NCBI GenBank assembly: GCA_002255955.1
Contig: NKIM01000033.1
Location: 1 to 57,403 of the forward strand
DNA from: Burkholderiales bacterium PBB2
GTDB taxonomy: Bacteria > Pseudomonadota > Gammaproteobacteria > Burkholderiales > Burkholderiaceae_C
DNA: 57,403 bases
Direction of reading: 5' to 3'
The notes beneath the pieces were generated by a model. The model did not search any database, was not told the DNA's origin, and was given only the letters and a program-made list of their open reading frames with translations. A program made the translations under genes and the position numbers. Numbering within the stretch: position 1 is the stretch's first letter; each line of letters begins with the position of its first letter. Shown here piece by piece: positions 36,070 to 45,881 of the stretch.

Positions 36070-37244
36070 GCCAGAGGCTCACCCACAAACACCCCCTGCC
36101 CCGGCCAGGCCACGCTGTGCCAGTAGGCCTCCAGGGCACTCAAACCCTGGGCATAGCTGAGCAGCAGGATTTGCGGGTGCGGGAACTTCTGCAGGTGGTT
36201 GCAGGGCTCGCTGACGGTGCCGTAGCTGGCCGTGGCACCCGACTCCAACCAGTCGAGTGCGCTCATCTGCTCCTGCGGGCTGTTGCGCTCCAGCAGGCCG
36301 CCGAACGAGGTCAGGTGATCGGCCAGCGCGCCGGGCAGCCAATCGATGCGGTCCAGGCCCTCCACCCGGGCCAAGCCGGTCACCATCAACAAGGCGCGAG
36401 GCAGGCGGGCGGGCAAGGCTTCGCTGGACTCGCGCCGCGCCTCCAGGCCCAGGGCCCGGATGCTGCTGGCCGGCGGGAACAGGACCGAGCGCACACTGCG
36501 CGCCGCATCGGGCGTGCTGACGAAATAGGCCTGTGCCGGCACGAAGGATGGCAGGCTGTGATCGGCGGCGATGCCGCGCTCGATCAAGGCCTGGGCGCTC
36601 TCGACCGATCGGGCGGCCAGCAGCATGGAGGGGCGCAGGCCCAGGTCGCTGAAGGGCTTGCGACCTGGGTAGCTGAAGTACGGCGAAGGCCGGCTCGGCG
36701 CGCAGCTCTGCTTGCAGATCTCAGGCTGGAAACCCAGGGCCAGGGCCGAGGTGATGGAGTTGCATTCCACCGCATAGGGTTGGGTCCAGGCCAGGGCCAG
36801 GCCTTGCACCTGGGGGCCCATGCGCTGGCGCACACTGGCTTGCAAAGCCTCGAACTCGGGCAGGCTCAAGCTCGCACGCACAGGGAGCTGCACGCGCAAG
36901 ATCTGCGCCTCGGGGATGCCGCGCCGGCGCGCGTAGTACTCACCCACCGCCACGGAATAGGGGTCGTTGCTGTTGATCAGGAGGCCCAGCTCGGCCGCGG
37001 TCAGGCGGCCTTGCAGCTTGGGTAGACGCAGCCAACTCGGGGCCGGAGCGGCCCGCGCTGGCGCGCTGGCTGCCGAGTTCGCACTCGAAGACGCGGATGA
37101 GCTGCCCGCCGCGCTGGATGCCGGCTGCTGCGGCCCGGCTGCCGGTGGCGCCTGGGTCAGCGCCGCGGCGGGATCGATGAGCGCTTGAGCCTGCACCGCC
37201 AGCGCCAGCGACATGCCGGCGGCTGCCAAGCCCAGCCATTGCAC
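36045..37244 (-). CDS. Secreted TIGR03790-like protein of unknown function
   Basis: About 399 residues. A hydrophobic signal-like N-terminus (WLGLAAAGMSLALAVQAQA) is followed by a Ser/Ala/Pro-rich linker (~25-75) and a conserved core: LINSNDPYSVAVGEYYARRR, then LALAWTQPYAVECNSITSAL, ending WPGQGVFVGEPLAAPFAPPF. I recall this pattern as TIGR03790, a family without established function. The start is uncertain: GTG at 37244 is given, but ATG at 37211 or TTG at 37319 (with GAGG seven bases before it) are alternatives; the last would overlap the putative IclR operator. It is divergent from the IclR gene. Confidence 0.75.
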   Translation of the reverse strand: MQWLGLAAAGMSLALAVQAQALIDPAAALTQAPPAAGPQQPASSAAGSSSASSSANSAASAPARAAPAPSWLRLPKLQGRLTAAELGLLINSNDPYSVAVGEYYARRRGIPEAQILRVQLPVRASLSLPEFEALQASVRQRMGPQVQGLALAWTQPYAVECNSITSALALGFQPEICKQSCAPSRPSPYFSYPGRKPFSDLGLRPSMLLAARSVESAQALIERGIAADHSLPSFVPAQAYFVSTPDAARSVRSVLFPPASSIRALGLEARRESSEALPARLPRALLMVTGLARVEGLDRIDWLPGALADHLTSFGGLLERNSPQEQMSALDWLESGATASYGTVSEPCNHLQKFPHPQILLLSYAQGLSALEAYWHSVAWPGQGVFVGEPLAAPFAPPF

Positions 37245-37301
37245 GATGCGAACTGCCAGCGCTGTTGCGCGGGCGAAACCATGTCGTGAGCTGAATCTAT
37301 T

Positions 37302-37316
37302 TTTCGCAATGCAAAA
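37302..37316. promoter_or_regulatory. IclR-type operator candidate
   Basis: Near-palindrome TTTCGCA-A-TGCAAAA (one mismatch between the 7-base arms), centred 35 bases before the IclR-family start codon and lying in the divergent intergenic region. Dyads of this shape are common for IclR-family autoregulation. Confidence 0.4.
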
Positions 37317-37343
37317 CAAGCCGAAACCTCGCACAATCTGCGC

Positions 37344-38111
37344 ATGAAGAACAAAGAAGCTCAAACGCCTGCCATCCAGGTGCTGGAGCGCACGTTTGCG
37401 CTGCTCGATGTGCTGGCCAGCCACCAGGACCCGGTCTCGCTGAAAGAAATCGCCGAGACCACCGGCCTGCACCCCTCGACCGCGCACCGCATTCTCAACG
37501 ACCTGGCCATCGGCCGCTTCGTCGATCGGCCCGAAGCCGGCAGCTACCGCCTGGGCATGCGCATGCTGGAGCTGGGCAATCTGGTCAAGGCGCGGCTCGA
37601 TGTCCGCGACGCCGCCCTGGGCCCCATGCGCGAGCTGCACAAATTCACCCACCAGCCGGTCAATCTGTCAGTGCGCCAGGGCGATGAGATTGTCTACATC
37701 GAGCGCACCTACAGCGAACGCTCGGGCATGCAGGTGGTGCGCGCCGTCGGCGGCCGTGCCCCGCTGCACCTGACTTCGGTGGGCAAGCTCTTTCTGGCCA
37801 GCGACGACCCGACACGAGTGCGCGCCTACGCCACCCGCACCGGCCTGGCCGGCCACACCCGCAACAGCCTGACCGAGATTGGCGCCCTGGAGCGCGAACT
37901 GGCCATCATCCGCCAGCGCGGCCTGTCGCGCGACGACGAAGAACTGGAACTGGGCGTGCGCTGCATGGCCGCCGGCATCTACGACGACCAAGCCAAGCTG
38001 GTGGCCGGCCTGTCCATCTCGGCCCCGGCCGACCGGCTGGAAGAAAGCTGGCTGGCGCGGCTCAAGGAAACTGCCGCGCAGATTTCGGCCTCTTTGGGCT
38101 ACCGCGGCTGA
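37344..38111 (+). CDS. IclR-family transcriptional regulator
   Basis: 255 residues. The N-terminal winged helix-turn-helix (residues ~12-75: SLKEIAETTGLHPSTAHRIL) is followed by the IclR effector-binding domain with VGRAPLHLTSVGKLFLA-type core residues and CMAAGIYDDQAKLVAGLSIS at ~210-230. The ligand cannot be told from sequence. A near-palindrome upstream suggests autoregulation. It shares a bidirectional terminator with the convergent endopeptidase gene. Confidence 0.92.
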   Translation: MKNKEAQTPAIQVLERTFALLDVLASHQDPVSLKEIAETTGLHPSTAHRILNDLAIGRFVDRPEAGSYRLGMRMLELGNLVKARLDVRDAALGPMRELHKFTHQPVNLSVRQGDEIVYIERTYSERSGMQVVRAVGGRAPLHLTSVGKLFLASDDPTRVRAYATRTGLAGHTRNSLTEIGALERELAIIRQRGLSRDDEELELGVRCMAAGIYDDQAKLVAGLSISAPADRLEESWLARLKETAAQISASLGYRG

Positions 38112-38150
38112 AGCCTCAGGCTTGCTTGCATCAGGTCGACAGGCAATAAA

Positions 38151-38176
38151 AAAACGCGCTCGAGGAGCGCGTTTTT
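38151..38176. terminator. Bidirectional terminator between iclR-family gene and pbpG
   Basis: Perfect 11-bp stem AAAACGCGCTC/GAGCGCGTTTT with loop GAG. T-runs flank it on both strands (TTTTT forward, TTTTTT reverse), and it sits between two convergent stop codons. Confidence 0.93.
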
Positions 38177-38197
38177 CATGGCTGAATCGGAGCCCGC

Positions 38198-39310
38198 TCA
38201 GATCGTCGGCTTGGCGTGCACCGCCGCAGTGGCGCTGGGGTTGCTGCTGATCCATTTGCGCACGCGCTCGGCGTCGGCAATTCGGGTGTATTTACCGGTC
38301 GAATCCAGGAAGACCATGATCAGCTTGCGGCCGGCCATGCGGGCCTGCATGACCAGGCAACGGCCCGCTTCATTGATGAAGCCGGTCTTCTGCAGGCCGA
38401 TGTCCCAGGCGGGGTTGCTGACCAGGGCATTGGTGCTGTGGAATTGCAGCTGGCGGCGGCCCAGAGCAACTTGGTATTCCTTGGAGGTGGACAGCTCGCG
38501 CAGCAGGGGCACCTCGTGCGCCACTTTCACCAGTGCAGCCAGATCCTTGGCGCTGGACTGGTTGCGGCTGGACAGGCCAGTGGGCTCGACATAGTGCGTG
38601 TCCGTCATGCCCAGGGACTGGGCCTTGTGGTTCATGGCCGCCACAAAAGTGGCCAGGCCGCCGGGGTAGTTGCGACCCAGCGCATTGGCGGCGCGGTTTT
38701 CCGAGGACATCAGGGCCAGATGCATCATCTCGCCACGGGTCAGCGTGGCGCCGACGGTCAGGCGCGAGCGGGTGTACTTTTCCGAGTCGACATCTTCCTC
38801 GGTGATGGTCAGCTTCTCGTCCATGGACTGGCCGGCTTCCACCACCACCAAGGCCGTCATCAGCTTGGTGATCGAGGCGATGGGTAGCACGGCCTGCGAG
38901 TTCTTGGCGAACAGGACTTCGTTGGTGTCTTGGTCGAGCACCAGCGCCACGCTGGACTTGAGCTTGAGCGAATCTTCAACCGCGTGCAGGCCGTAGAGCT
39001 GACCGAAAGTCGGCTTGGCCGCCGCCTCAACTGCTGCCGCTGCGCCAAGCGCCACTGCGGTCTTGCCGGCCTTGGACTTCACCGAAGTCCGGCCACTCGC
39101 CTTGACCGTCGATTTGGCTTGCGCGGCGCGGGCCGCTTTGCTCAAGTGCGTGCTGCGCGCGGCAGGCTTAGCGGCGCGGGCATTCTTGGCCACCAGGGCC
39201 TTGTTCGAGCTGGCGGCCTCGGCCACCGGTGCGGCGCCGAGAAAACCGGCCATGACCAGCGCCAGGCTGGCAGACAGGTGCGTCAACTGCTTCGAGAAAT
39301 TGTTCTTCAA
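38198..39310 (-). CDS. pbpG: D-alanyl-D-alanine endopeptidase (PBP7-like, S11 family)
   Basis: 370 residues. Periplasmic low-molecular-weight penicillin-binding protein that cleaves peptidoglycan cross-links. A signal peptide (LSASLALVMAGFLGAAPVAE) is followed by a long basic, Ala/Lys-rich linker (~35-95). The S11 catalytic motifs are all present: SITK (SxxK, ~144), SEN (~203) and KTG (~314). It lacks the C-terminal domain and anchor helix of PBP5, matching PbpG/DacD-like endopeptidases. The basic linker is longer than in E. coli PBP7. Confidence 0.92.
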   Translation of the reverse strand: MKNNFSKQLTHLSASLALVMAGFLGAAPVAEAASSNKALVAKNARAAKPAARSTHLSKAARAAQAKSTVKASGRTSVKSKAGKTAVALGAAAAVEAAAKPTFGQLYGLHAVEDSLKLKSSVALVLDQDTNEVLFAKNSQAVLPIASITKLMTALVVVEAGQSMDEKLTITEEDVDSEKYTRSRLTVGATLTRGEMMHLALMSSENRAANALGRNYPGGLATFVAAMNHKAQSLGMTDTHYVEPTGLSSRNQSSAKDLAALVKVAHEVPLLRELSTSKEYQVALGRRQLQFHSTNALVSNPAWDIGLQKTGFINEAGRCLVMQARMAGRKLIMVFLDSTGKYTRIADAERVRKWISSNPSATAAVHAKPTI

Positions 39311-39473
39311 ACTGGGCCCCCAACAACTGTCGGCAGTGTAGGTGAAAGGAAAAATACAGGCAAGATCAATCGCTTAGCGCAGACTCTTAAAGCTGGAGAA
39401 AGCCGTCAAAACAGCCTTCTCCAGCCCGCTGGCGCGCCGCAGAAGGCCCGGGGCCGCGGGCCTCAACGCCCGA

Positions 39474-41015
39474 TCAGCCCTGCGCCGCAACCCGCTCGGT
39501 CTTGCTTTGCAGCTTGTTCAGCGCGCTCAAATATGCCTTGGCCGAGGCGACCACGATATCGGGATCGGCCCCCACGCCATTGACCACGCGACCGGCATGC
39601 TGCAAACGCACCGTCACCTCGCCTTGCGATTCTGTGCTGCCGCTGGTGATGGCATTGACCGAATAGAGCAGCATCTCAGCGCCACTTTGGACGGTGGATT
39701 CGATGGCGCGTAGAACCGCATCCACCGGCCCGTTGCCGCTGCTCTCGGCCCGGTGTTCTTGCGCGCCGACCGCAAACACCACACTGGCGTGCGGCTGCTC
39801 GCCCATCTCGGAGCGCTGCGACAGCGCGACCAGGCGGTAGTGCTCCTGGTCCGAGCTGACCGACTCGTCCATCACCAGGGCGATGATGTCCTCGTCGAAG
39901 ATCTCGTTCTTGCGGTCGGCCAGATCCTTGAAGCGCACGAAAGCAGCATTGACCTCGGCCTCCGACTCGAGCGCGATGCCCAACTCTTGCAGGCGCTGCT
40001 TGAAAGCATTGCGGCCACTGAGCTTGCCGAGCACGATCTTGTTGGCGCTCCAACCCACATCTTCGGCGCGCATGATCTCGTAGGTGTCACGGGCCTTGAG
40101 CACGCCGTCCTGGTGGATGCCGGAGGCATGGGCAAAAGCATTGGCGCCCACCACCGCCTTGTTGGGCTGCACCACAAAGCCGGTGGTCTGCGAGACCAGG
40201 CGCGAGGCGGCGACGATGTGCGACGCGTCGATATTGCAATCGAGGCCGAAGTAGTCGCGACGGGTCTTGACGGCCATCACCACTTCTTCCAGCGAACAGT
40301 TGCCCGCACGCTCGCCCAGTCCGTTGATGGTGCATTCGATCTGACGCGCTCCGCCGATCTTCACGCCGGCCAGGGAATTGGCCACGGCCATGCCCAGGTC
40401 GTTGTGGCAGTGCACGGACCAGATCGCCTGATCCGAGTTGGGCACGCGCTCGCGCAGGGTCTTGATGAAGTTGCCGTAGAGCTCCGGGATGGCATAGCCC
40501 ACGGTGTCCGGGATGTTGATGGTGCGGGCGCCTTCCTTGATCACCGCTTCGATCACGCGGGCCAGGAAATCCGGATCGGAGCGGTAACCGTCTTCCGGCG
40601 AGAACTCCACATCGCCGGTCACATTGCGGGCAAAGCGCACGGCCTGGATCGCCTGCTCCAGCACCTGCTCACGTGTCATGCGCAGCTTCTTCTCCATATG
40701 GAGCTCGCTGGTGGCGATGAAGGTGTGGATGCGCGAGCGCGCCGCGCCCTTGAGCGCCTCGGCCGCACGGGCGATGTCGCGATCGTTGGCGCGGGCCAGC
40801 GAGCAGATGGTGCTTTCGCGCACAGCGTCGGCAATCGCCTTGACCGCCTCGAAATCACCGTTCGAGGAAGCTGCAAAGCCCGCCTCGATCACATCGACCT
40901 TGAGCCGCTCGAGCTGACGCGCAATGCGTAGCTTTTCGTCCTTCGTCATCGAGGCGCCGGGCGATTGCTCGCCGTCGCGCAAGGTGGTGTCGAAGATGAT
41001 CAGCTGGTCAGCCAT
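39474..41015 (-). CDS. leuA: 2-isopropylmalate synthase
   Basis: 513 residues. First committed step of leucine synthesis: acetyl-CoA plus 2-ketoisovalerate to 2-isopropylmalate. N-terminal HMGL-like TIM barrel with [10 protein letters not shown] and the metal-binding [10 protein letters not shown]-terminal LeuA allosteric domain (~380-510), the site of leucine feedback in the family. GGAG seven bases before the ATG at 41015 fixes the start. Transcription is probably attenuated by the leader peptide and terminator at 41044-41187. Confidence 0.97.
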   Translation of the reverse strand: MADQLIIFDTTLRDGEQSPGASMTKDEKLRIARQLERLKVDVIEAGFAASSNGDFEAVKAIADAVRESTICSLARANDRDIARAAEALKGAARSRIHTFIATSELHMEKKLRMTREQVLEQAIQAVRFARNVTGDVEFSPEDGYRSDPDFLARVIEAVIKEGARTINIPDTVGYAIPELYGNFIKTLRERVPNSDQAIWSVHCHNDLGMAVANSLAGVKIGGARQIECTINGLGERAGNCSLEEVVMAVKTRRDYFGLDCNIDASHIVAASRLVSQTTGFVVQPNKAVVGANAFAHASGIHQDGVLKARDTYEIMRAEDVGWSANKIVLGKLSGRNAFKQRLQELGIALESEAEVNAAFVRFKDLADRKNEIFDEDIIALVMDESVSSDQEHYRLVALSQRSEMGEQPHASVVFAVGAQEHRAESSGNGPVDAVLRAIESTVQSGAEMLLYSVNAITSGSTESQGEVTVRLQHAGRVVNGVGADPDIVVASAKAYLSALNKLQSKTERVAAQG

Positions 41016-41043
41016 GAGGGTCTCCAAGTGGCTCGGGTTGAGG

Positions 41044-41088
41044 GACAGAAAAACAAAACGGCCCGCGAAGCAGATGCTTGGCGGGCCG
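41044..41088 (-). terminator. Transcription attenuator (terminator) upstream of leuA
   Basis: On the minus strand CGGCCCGC and GCGGGCCG (41081-41088 and 41059-41066) enclose a second stem AAGC/GCTT, followed by TTTTGTTTTT. It lies 40 bases after the leader peptide stop and 44 before leuA. GGCCCG of its 5' arm is complementary to CGGGCC inside the leader ORF (41134-41139), which allows an antiterminator. Confidence 0.8.
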
Positions 41089-41127
41089 GTGATGTGCGAG
41101 GAAACTGGTGTGTAACGACGTGCGCGA

Positions 41128-41187
41128 TCAGCGGGCCCGGGGCTCGATGGCTAGTAGCAGCAGTGCGGATGCGGTAGTCGACGACAT
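41128..41187 (-). CDS. leuL: leuA leader peptide (attenuation)
   Basis: 19-codon ORF encoding [19 protein letters not shown]. Four consecutive leucine codons (CTG CTG CTA CTA, 41152-41163) include two CTA codons, rare in GC-rich genomes. It is followed by a terminator hairpin and then leuA on the same strand. This is the classic layout of leucine attenuation: ribosome stalling at Leu codons when charged tRNA-Leu is scarce would free the downstream CGGGCC to pair with the terminator 5' arm. No clear Shine-Dalgarno is seen; a TATATT hexamer seven bases before the ATG suggests the mRNA may start at or near the ATG. Confidence 0.78.
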   Translation of the reverse strand: MSSTTASALLLLAIEPRAR

Positions 41188-41194
41188 GGGCTTG

Positions 41195-41223
41195 AATATA
41201 GCACGCGAAATACACGCCAAAGC
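41195..41223 (-). promoter_or_regulatory. Possible promoter of the leuL-leuA unit
   Basis: On the minus strand, a TATATT -10 hexamer at 41195-41200, with only a weak -35 (GCTTTG) 17 bases upstream. It lies directly after the pssA stop codon. If used, transcription would start within a few bases of the leader ATG. Confidence 0.4.
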
Positions 41224-41232
41224 GCGGGCGCC

Positions 41233-42081
41233 TCAGTCGTGCAAGCCCTTTTCATCGGGCTCGTCGGTCGATGTGGCGATCACGCTGACCGGCTTGCCCT
41301 TCATGCGCTTGTAGCCGTAAACCACATAGCCCGAAAGGCCGTAGGCACAGAACAAGCCAAAGAGCACGCGCGGCGGGTCGATGTTGATAACGGCAATCCC
41401 CAGCGCAATCGCCACGATCACGATGAAGGGGACCGAACGCTTGAAGCTCACATCCTTGAAGCTGTAGAACGGCGCATTGGTGACCATGGTCAGGCCCGCG
41501 TACAGCGTGAAGCCAAACGCCACCCAGGCCAGCGAAGGCGTGCTGTGGATGGCCTTGAAGCCGGCGTCATCCACCACCCAGACCAGGCCCATCACCAGGG
41601 CCGCGGCGGCCGGGCTGGGCACACCCTGGAAGAAGCGCTTGTCCACCACCGCGATATTGGTGTTGAAGCGCGCCAGACGCAGGGCGGCACCGGCGATGTA
41701 AACGAAAGCCGCGAACCAGCCCCACTTGCCCAAGCCAGACAAGGCCCAGATGTACATGATCAGCGCCGGCGCGGCGCCGAAGGAGACCATGTCAGAGAGG
41801 CTGTCCATTTGCTCGCCGAAGGTGCTCTGCGTGTTGGTCATGCGCGCCACACGGCCGTCCAGGCTGTCCAGCACCATGGCCGCAAAAATGCCGTAGGCCG
41901 ATTGTTCGAAGCGGCCATTCATTGCCATCACGATGGCGTAAAACCCGCTGAACAGGGCCGCCAAGGTGAAGAGATTGGGCAGGATGTAGATGCCCTTGCG
42001 GCGCCGGCGCACCGGCTCGTGCGCCTCGATGTCCTCATCGTCAGGCAGGGCTGCGGGCAGTGGATTCTTGGGATCGGTCAT
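41233..42081 (-). CDS. pssA: CDP-diacylglycerol-serine O-phosphatidyltransferase
   Basis: 282 residues. Integral membrane enzyme making phosphatidylserine, the precursor of phosphatidylethanolamine. The CDP-alcohol phosphatidyltransferase motif is intact: DSLDGRVARMTNTQSTFGEQ followed by MDSLSD. About eight membrane helices follow a basic, cytoplasmic N-terminus (EPVRRRRKGIYILPNLFTLA). The start is the ATG at 42081. It lies between ilvC and leuA, the common betaproteobacterial arrangement, but terminators on both sides suggest independent expression. Confidence 0.94.
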   Translation of the reverse strand: MTDPKNPLPAALPDDEDIEAHEPVRRRRKGIYILPNLFTLAALFSGFYAIVMAMNGRFEQSAYGIFAAMVLDSLDGRVARMTNTQSTFGEQMDSLSDMVSFGAAPALIMYIWALSGLGKWGWFAAFVYIAGAALRLARFNTNIAVVDKRFFQGVPSPAAAALVMGLVWVVDDAGFKAIHSTPSLAWVAFGFTLYAGLTMVTNAPFYSFKDVSFKRSVPFIVIVAIALGIAVINIDPPRVLFGLFCAYGLSGYVVYGYKRMKGKPVSVIATSTDEPDEKGLHD

Positions 42082-42110
42082 GGGGCGCAAGGATACAACA
42101 GGGGCTCCAA

Positions 42111-42138
42111 AGAAAAAGCCGCGAACAGGTCGCGGCTT
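42111..42138 (-). terminator. Rho-independent terminator downstream of ilvC
   Basis: Perfect 9-bp stem AAGCCGCGA/TCGCGGCTT with a 5-base loop, followed on the minus strand by TTTTTCTTT. It lies ~90 bases after the ilvC stop and 30 before pssA. Confidence 0.88.
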
Positions 42139-42158
42139 TGCTGCTTGGAGCACTCAGC

Positions 42159-42219
42159 CAGTCCACACGAGATGTGGACTGACCTTCGGATGGCGTCGGA
42201 CAGCGCTCAAGCGCTGTCC
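42159..42219. repeat. Two perfect inverted repeats after ilvC
   Basis: CAGTCCACA/TGTGGACTG (42159-42181) and GGACAGCGCT/AGCGCTGTCC (42198-42219), loops of 5 and 2 bases. With the terminator at 42111 they make three consecutive hairpins in the ilvC 3' untranslated region, perhaps protecting the message. Confidence 0.7.
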
Positions 42220-42230
42220 TCGGTCCCTCC

Positions 42231-43265
<1,035 letters not shown>

Positions 43266-43331
43266 TCAGTGAATTGGTCGAAAAAGAAGGGGTGGGTACT
43301 GCCAGAAGGGTCAGATGAAATCGGGCGTCAT

Positions 43332-43823
43332 CTACAGGCGCAGAATGCGCTCGCCGCGGCCGATGCCGCTGGTGCCGGTGCGCACCGTTTCCAGGATGGA
43401 GGCGCGGTCGATCGCACCGATGAAGGCATCGAGCTTGCTGGCATCGCCGGTCAGCTCGATGGTGTAGGTCTTCTCGGTCACATCGATGATGCGGCCGCGG
43501 AAGATGTCGGCGGTGCGTTTCATCTCTTCGCGCTCCTTGCCGACCGCGCGCACCTTGATGAGCATGAGCTCGCGCTCGGTGTAGTTGCCTTCGGTCAGGT
43601 CCACGACCTTGACCACTTCGATCAGGCGGTTCAGGTGTTTGGTGATCTGCTCGATCACCTCGTCCGAACCGGTGGTGACGATGGTCATGCGCGACAGCGA
43701 GGCATCCTCGGTCGGCGCCACGGTCAGGCTCTCGATGTTGTAGCCACGGGCGGAGAACAGGGCAACGACGCGGGACAGCGCGCCCGGCTCGTTCTCGATG
43801 AGCAGTGCAATGATGTGTTTCAT
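43332..43823 (-). CDS. ilvH: Acetolactate synthase small (regulatory) subunit
   Basis: 163 residues. ACT-domain subunit that activates IlvB/IlvI and confers valine feedback inhibition. The N-terminal ACT domain is MKHIIALLIENEPGALSRVV with ARGYNIESLTVAPTED; the second domain contains ERELMLIKVRA and RGRIIDVTEKTYTIELTG. The start at 43823 matches the family; the longer frame does not. A 168-base gap separates it from ilvB. Confidence 0.96.
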   Translation of the reverse strand: MKHIIALLIENEPGALSRVVALFSARGYNIESLTVAPTEDASLSRMTIVTTGSDEVIEQITKHLNRLIEVVKVVDLTEGNYTERELMLIKVRAVGKEREEMKRTADIFRGRIIDVTEKTYTIELTGDASKLDAFIGAIDRASILETVRTGTSGIGRGERILRL

Positions 43824-43991
43824 GGGTGTGGTCTCGTCCTTCGCGCTCTTCAAACCGGCGGCGGTAACCGACGGCTCTTGGCCACGCTCTTCGATGGAGG
43901 GAAACGGGTGCGAGGCTTGGGCGAAGTGCTGCGGGCTGGACCTCTGACATCAGCGCGGTAACGCTGGCGCCCAGGCCCTGCCCTCAGGCAC

Positions 43992-45797
43992 TCACAGGTC
44001 CTCGGACCCCAGGCGCATTTCCGAAATGCCCTTGCCCGCCTGGACCATGGGCCAGACGTTCTCGGTCGGATCGGTGCGGATGTCGAGAAAGACCGTGCGG
44101 TCCTTCAGGCGCATGGCTTCACGCAGCGCGCCTTCGACATCACCGGGCTTTTCGACCAGCAGGCCGACATGGCCGTAGGCCTCGGCCAGCTTGACGAAAT
44201 CGGGCAGCGCTTCCATATAGCTGTGGGAGTAGCGCTTGCCGTAGTCCAGCTCCTGCCACTGGCGCACCATGCCGAGGTAGCGGTTGTTCAAGGCGACGAT
44301 CTTGACCGGCGTCTTGTACTGCTGGCAGGTGGACAGTTCCTGGATGCACATCTGGATGCTGCCCTCGCCGGTGACGCAGAACACGTCCGATTCCGGCTTG
44401 GCGAGCTTGATGCCCATGGCGTAGGGCAGGCCCACACCCATGGTGCCGAGGCCGCCGGAGTTGATCCAGCGGCGCGGTTCTTCGAAGCGGTAGAACTGGG
44501 CCGCCCACATCTGGTGCTGACCCACATCGGAGGTGATGTAGGCGTCGCGGTCCTTGGTCAAGTTCCACAAGGTCTCAACCACCATCTGCGGCTTGATCAC
44601 CTCAGTGGAGGGCTTGTAGGCCAGACACTCGCGGCGGCGCCACTCGTTGATCTGGCTCCACCAAGCGTTGATGGAGGCCGAATCGGGCTTGGCCTGTGCT
44701 TCCTTGATCTGGAAGATCAGCTCTTGCAGCACGTCCTTGACGTCACCGACGATGGGGATGTCCACGCGCACACGCTTGGAGATCGAGGACGGGTCGATGT
44801 CCACATGGATGATCTTGCGCTCGACCTGGGCGAAGTGCTTGGGGTTGCCGATCACGCGGTCATCGAAACGAGCGCCCACGGCCAGCAGCACATCGCAGTG
44901 CTGCATGGTCATATTCGCTTCGTAGGTGCCGTGCATGCCCAGCATGCCCAGGAACTTGGGGTCACTCGCGGGAATGGCGCCCAGGCCCATCAAGGTATTG
45001 GTGCAGGGGTAGCCCAGCAGATTGACCAGCTCACGCAGCTCGGCTGAGGACTCACCCAAGATGACGCCGCCACCCGAGTAGATGTAGGGGCGTTTGGCCT
45101 GTAGCAAGAGCTGCACGGCCTTGCGGATCTGGCCCGAGTGGCCCTTGCGCGCCGGGTTGTAGGAGCGCATCTCCACATGCTTGGGGTACTCGAAGGCAGC
45201 GCCCAGCTTGGCCATGGAGACATCCTTGGGGATGTCCACCACCACCGGACCGGGCCGGCCGGTGCGGGCGATGTGGAAGGCCTTCTTCATCGTCATGGCC
45301 AAATCGCGCACATCCTTGACCAGGAAGTTGTGCTTGACGATGGGCCGGGTGATGCCGACGGTGTCACATTCCTGGAAGGCATCCAGACCGATCGCCGGCG
45401 TCGGCACCTGGCCGGTCACGATCACCATGGGGATCGAGTCCATATAGGCCGTGGCGATGCCGGTGATGGCATTGGTCACGCCCGGACCCGAGGTCACCAG
45501 GGCGACGCCGACGTCGCCGGTGGCGCGGGCATAGCCGTCAGCCGCATGCACGGCAGCCTGCTCATGGCGAACCAGAACGTGTTGGATGGTTTCCTGTTTG
45601 TACAGTGCGTCGTAGATGTACAGCACCGCGCCGCCGGGATAGCCCCAAAGGAATTGAACACCTTCGGCCTGCAGGCAGCGAACCAGAATCTCGGAACCGT
45701 TGAGGTCCGACGAGGAAGGAGAGGAATTTGAGGAGTGAGGCTGCGCACGACCATCCGAGGCCGCAACGCGCTTGACTTCCGCGCTAGACATGTCCAT
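43992..45797 (-). CDS. ilvB: Acetolactate synthase large (catalytic) subunit
   Basis: 601 residues. TPP- and FAD-dependent enzyme making acetolactate and acetohydroxybutyrate. The catalytic Glu is in VLVRHEQAAVHAADGYARAT. FAD-binding central domain, then the TPP/Mg motif, which reads VTGEGSIQM ... ALNNRYLGMV. Glu replaces the usual Asp of GDG, but a carboxylate is kept. The N-terminal ~33 residues are Ser/Ala-rich and extend beyond the conserved start (LNGSEILVRCLQAEGV). AAGG seven bases before the ATG supports the start. Confidence 0.96.
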   Translation of the reverse strand: MDMSSAEVKRVAASDGRAQPHSSNSSPSSSDLNGSEILVRCLQAEGVQFLWGYPGGAVLYIYDALYKQETIQHVLVRHEQAAVHAADGYARATGDVGVALVTSGPGVTNAITGIATAYMDSIPMVIVTGQVPTPAIGLDAFQECDTVGITRPIVKHNFLVKDVRDLAMTMKKAFHIARTGRPGPVVVDIPKDVSMAKLGAAFEYPKHVEMRSYNPARKGHSGQIRKAVQLLLQAKRPYIYSGGGVILGESSAELRELVNLLGYPCTNTLMGLGAIPASDPKFLGMLGMHGTYEANMTMQHCDVLLAVGARFDDRVIGNPKHFAQVERKIIHVDIDPSSISKRVRVDIPIVGDVKDVLQELIFQIKEAQAKPDSASINAWWSQINEWRRRECLAYKPSTEVIKPQMVVETLWNLTKDRDAYITSDVGQHQMWAAQFYRFEEPRRWINSGGLGTMGVGLPYAMGIKLAKPESDVFCVTGEGSIQMCIQELSTCQQYKTPVKIVALNNRYLGMVRQWQELDYGKRYSHSYMEALPDFVKLAEAYGHVGLLVEKPGDVEGALREAMRLKDRTVFLDIRTDPTENVWPMVQAGKGISEMRLGSEDL

Positions 45798-45881
45798 TTC
45801 GAACCTTTGTGAATTTCTCTAACGAAAAACCATCGGTGTCCCTTCTCGCACCCTTGTGAGGTGGACTCGGAACCTGCGCGA

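Noticed and set aside
39393-39424. Hairpin CTGGAGAA/TTCTCCAG as a leuA terminator
   Set aside because: 8-bp stem with a mismatch extension and no T-run on the minus strand; possible but unsupported.
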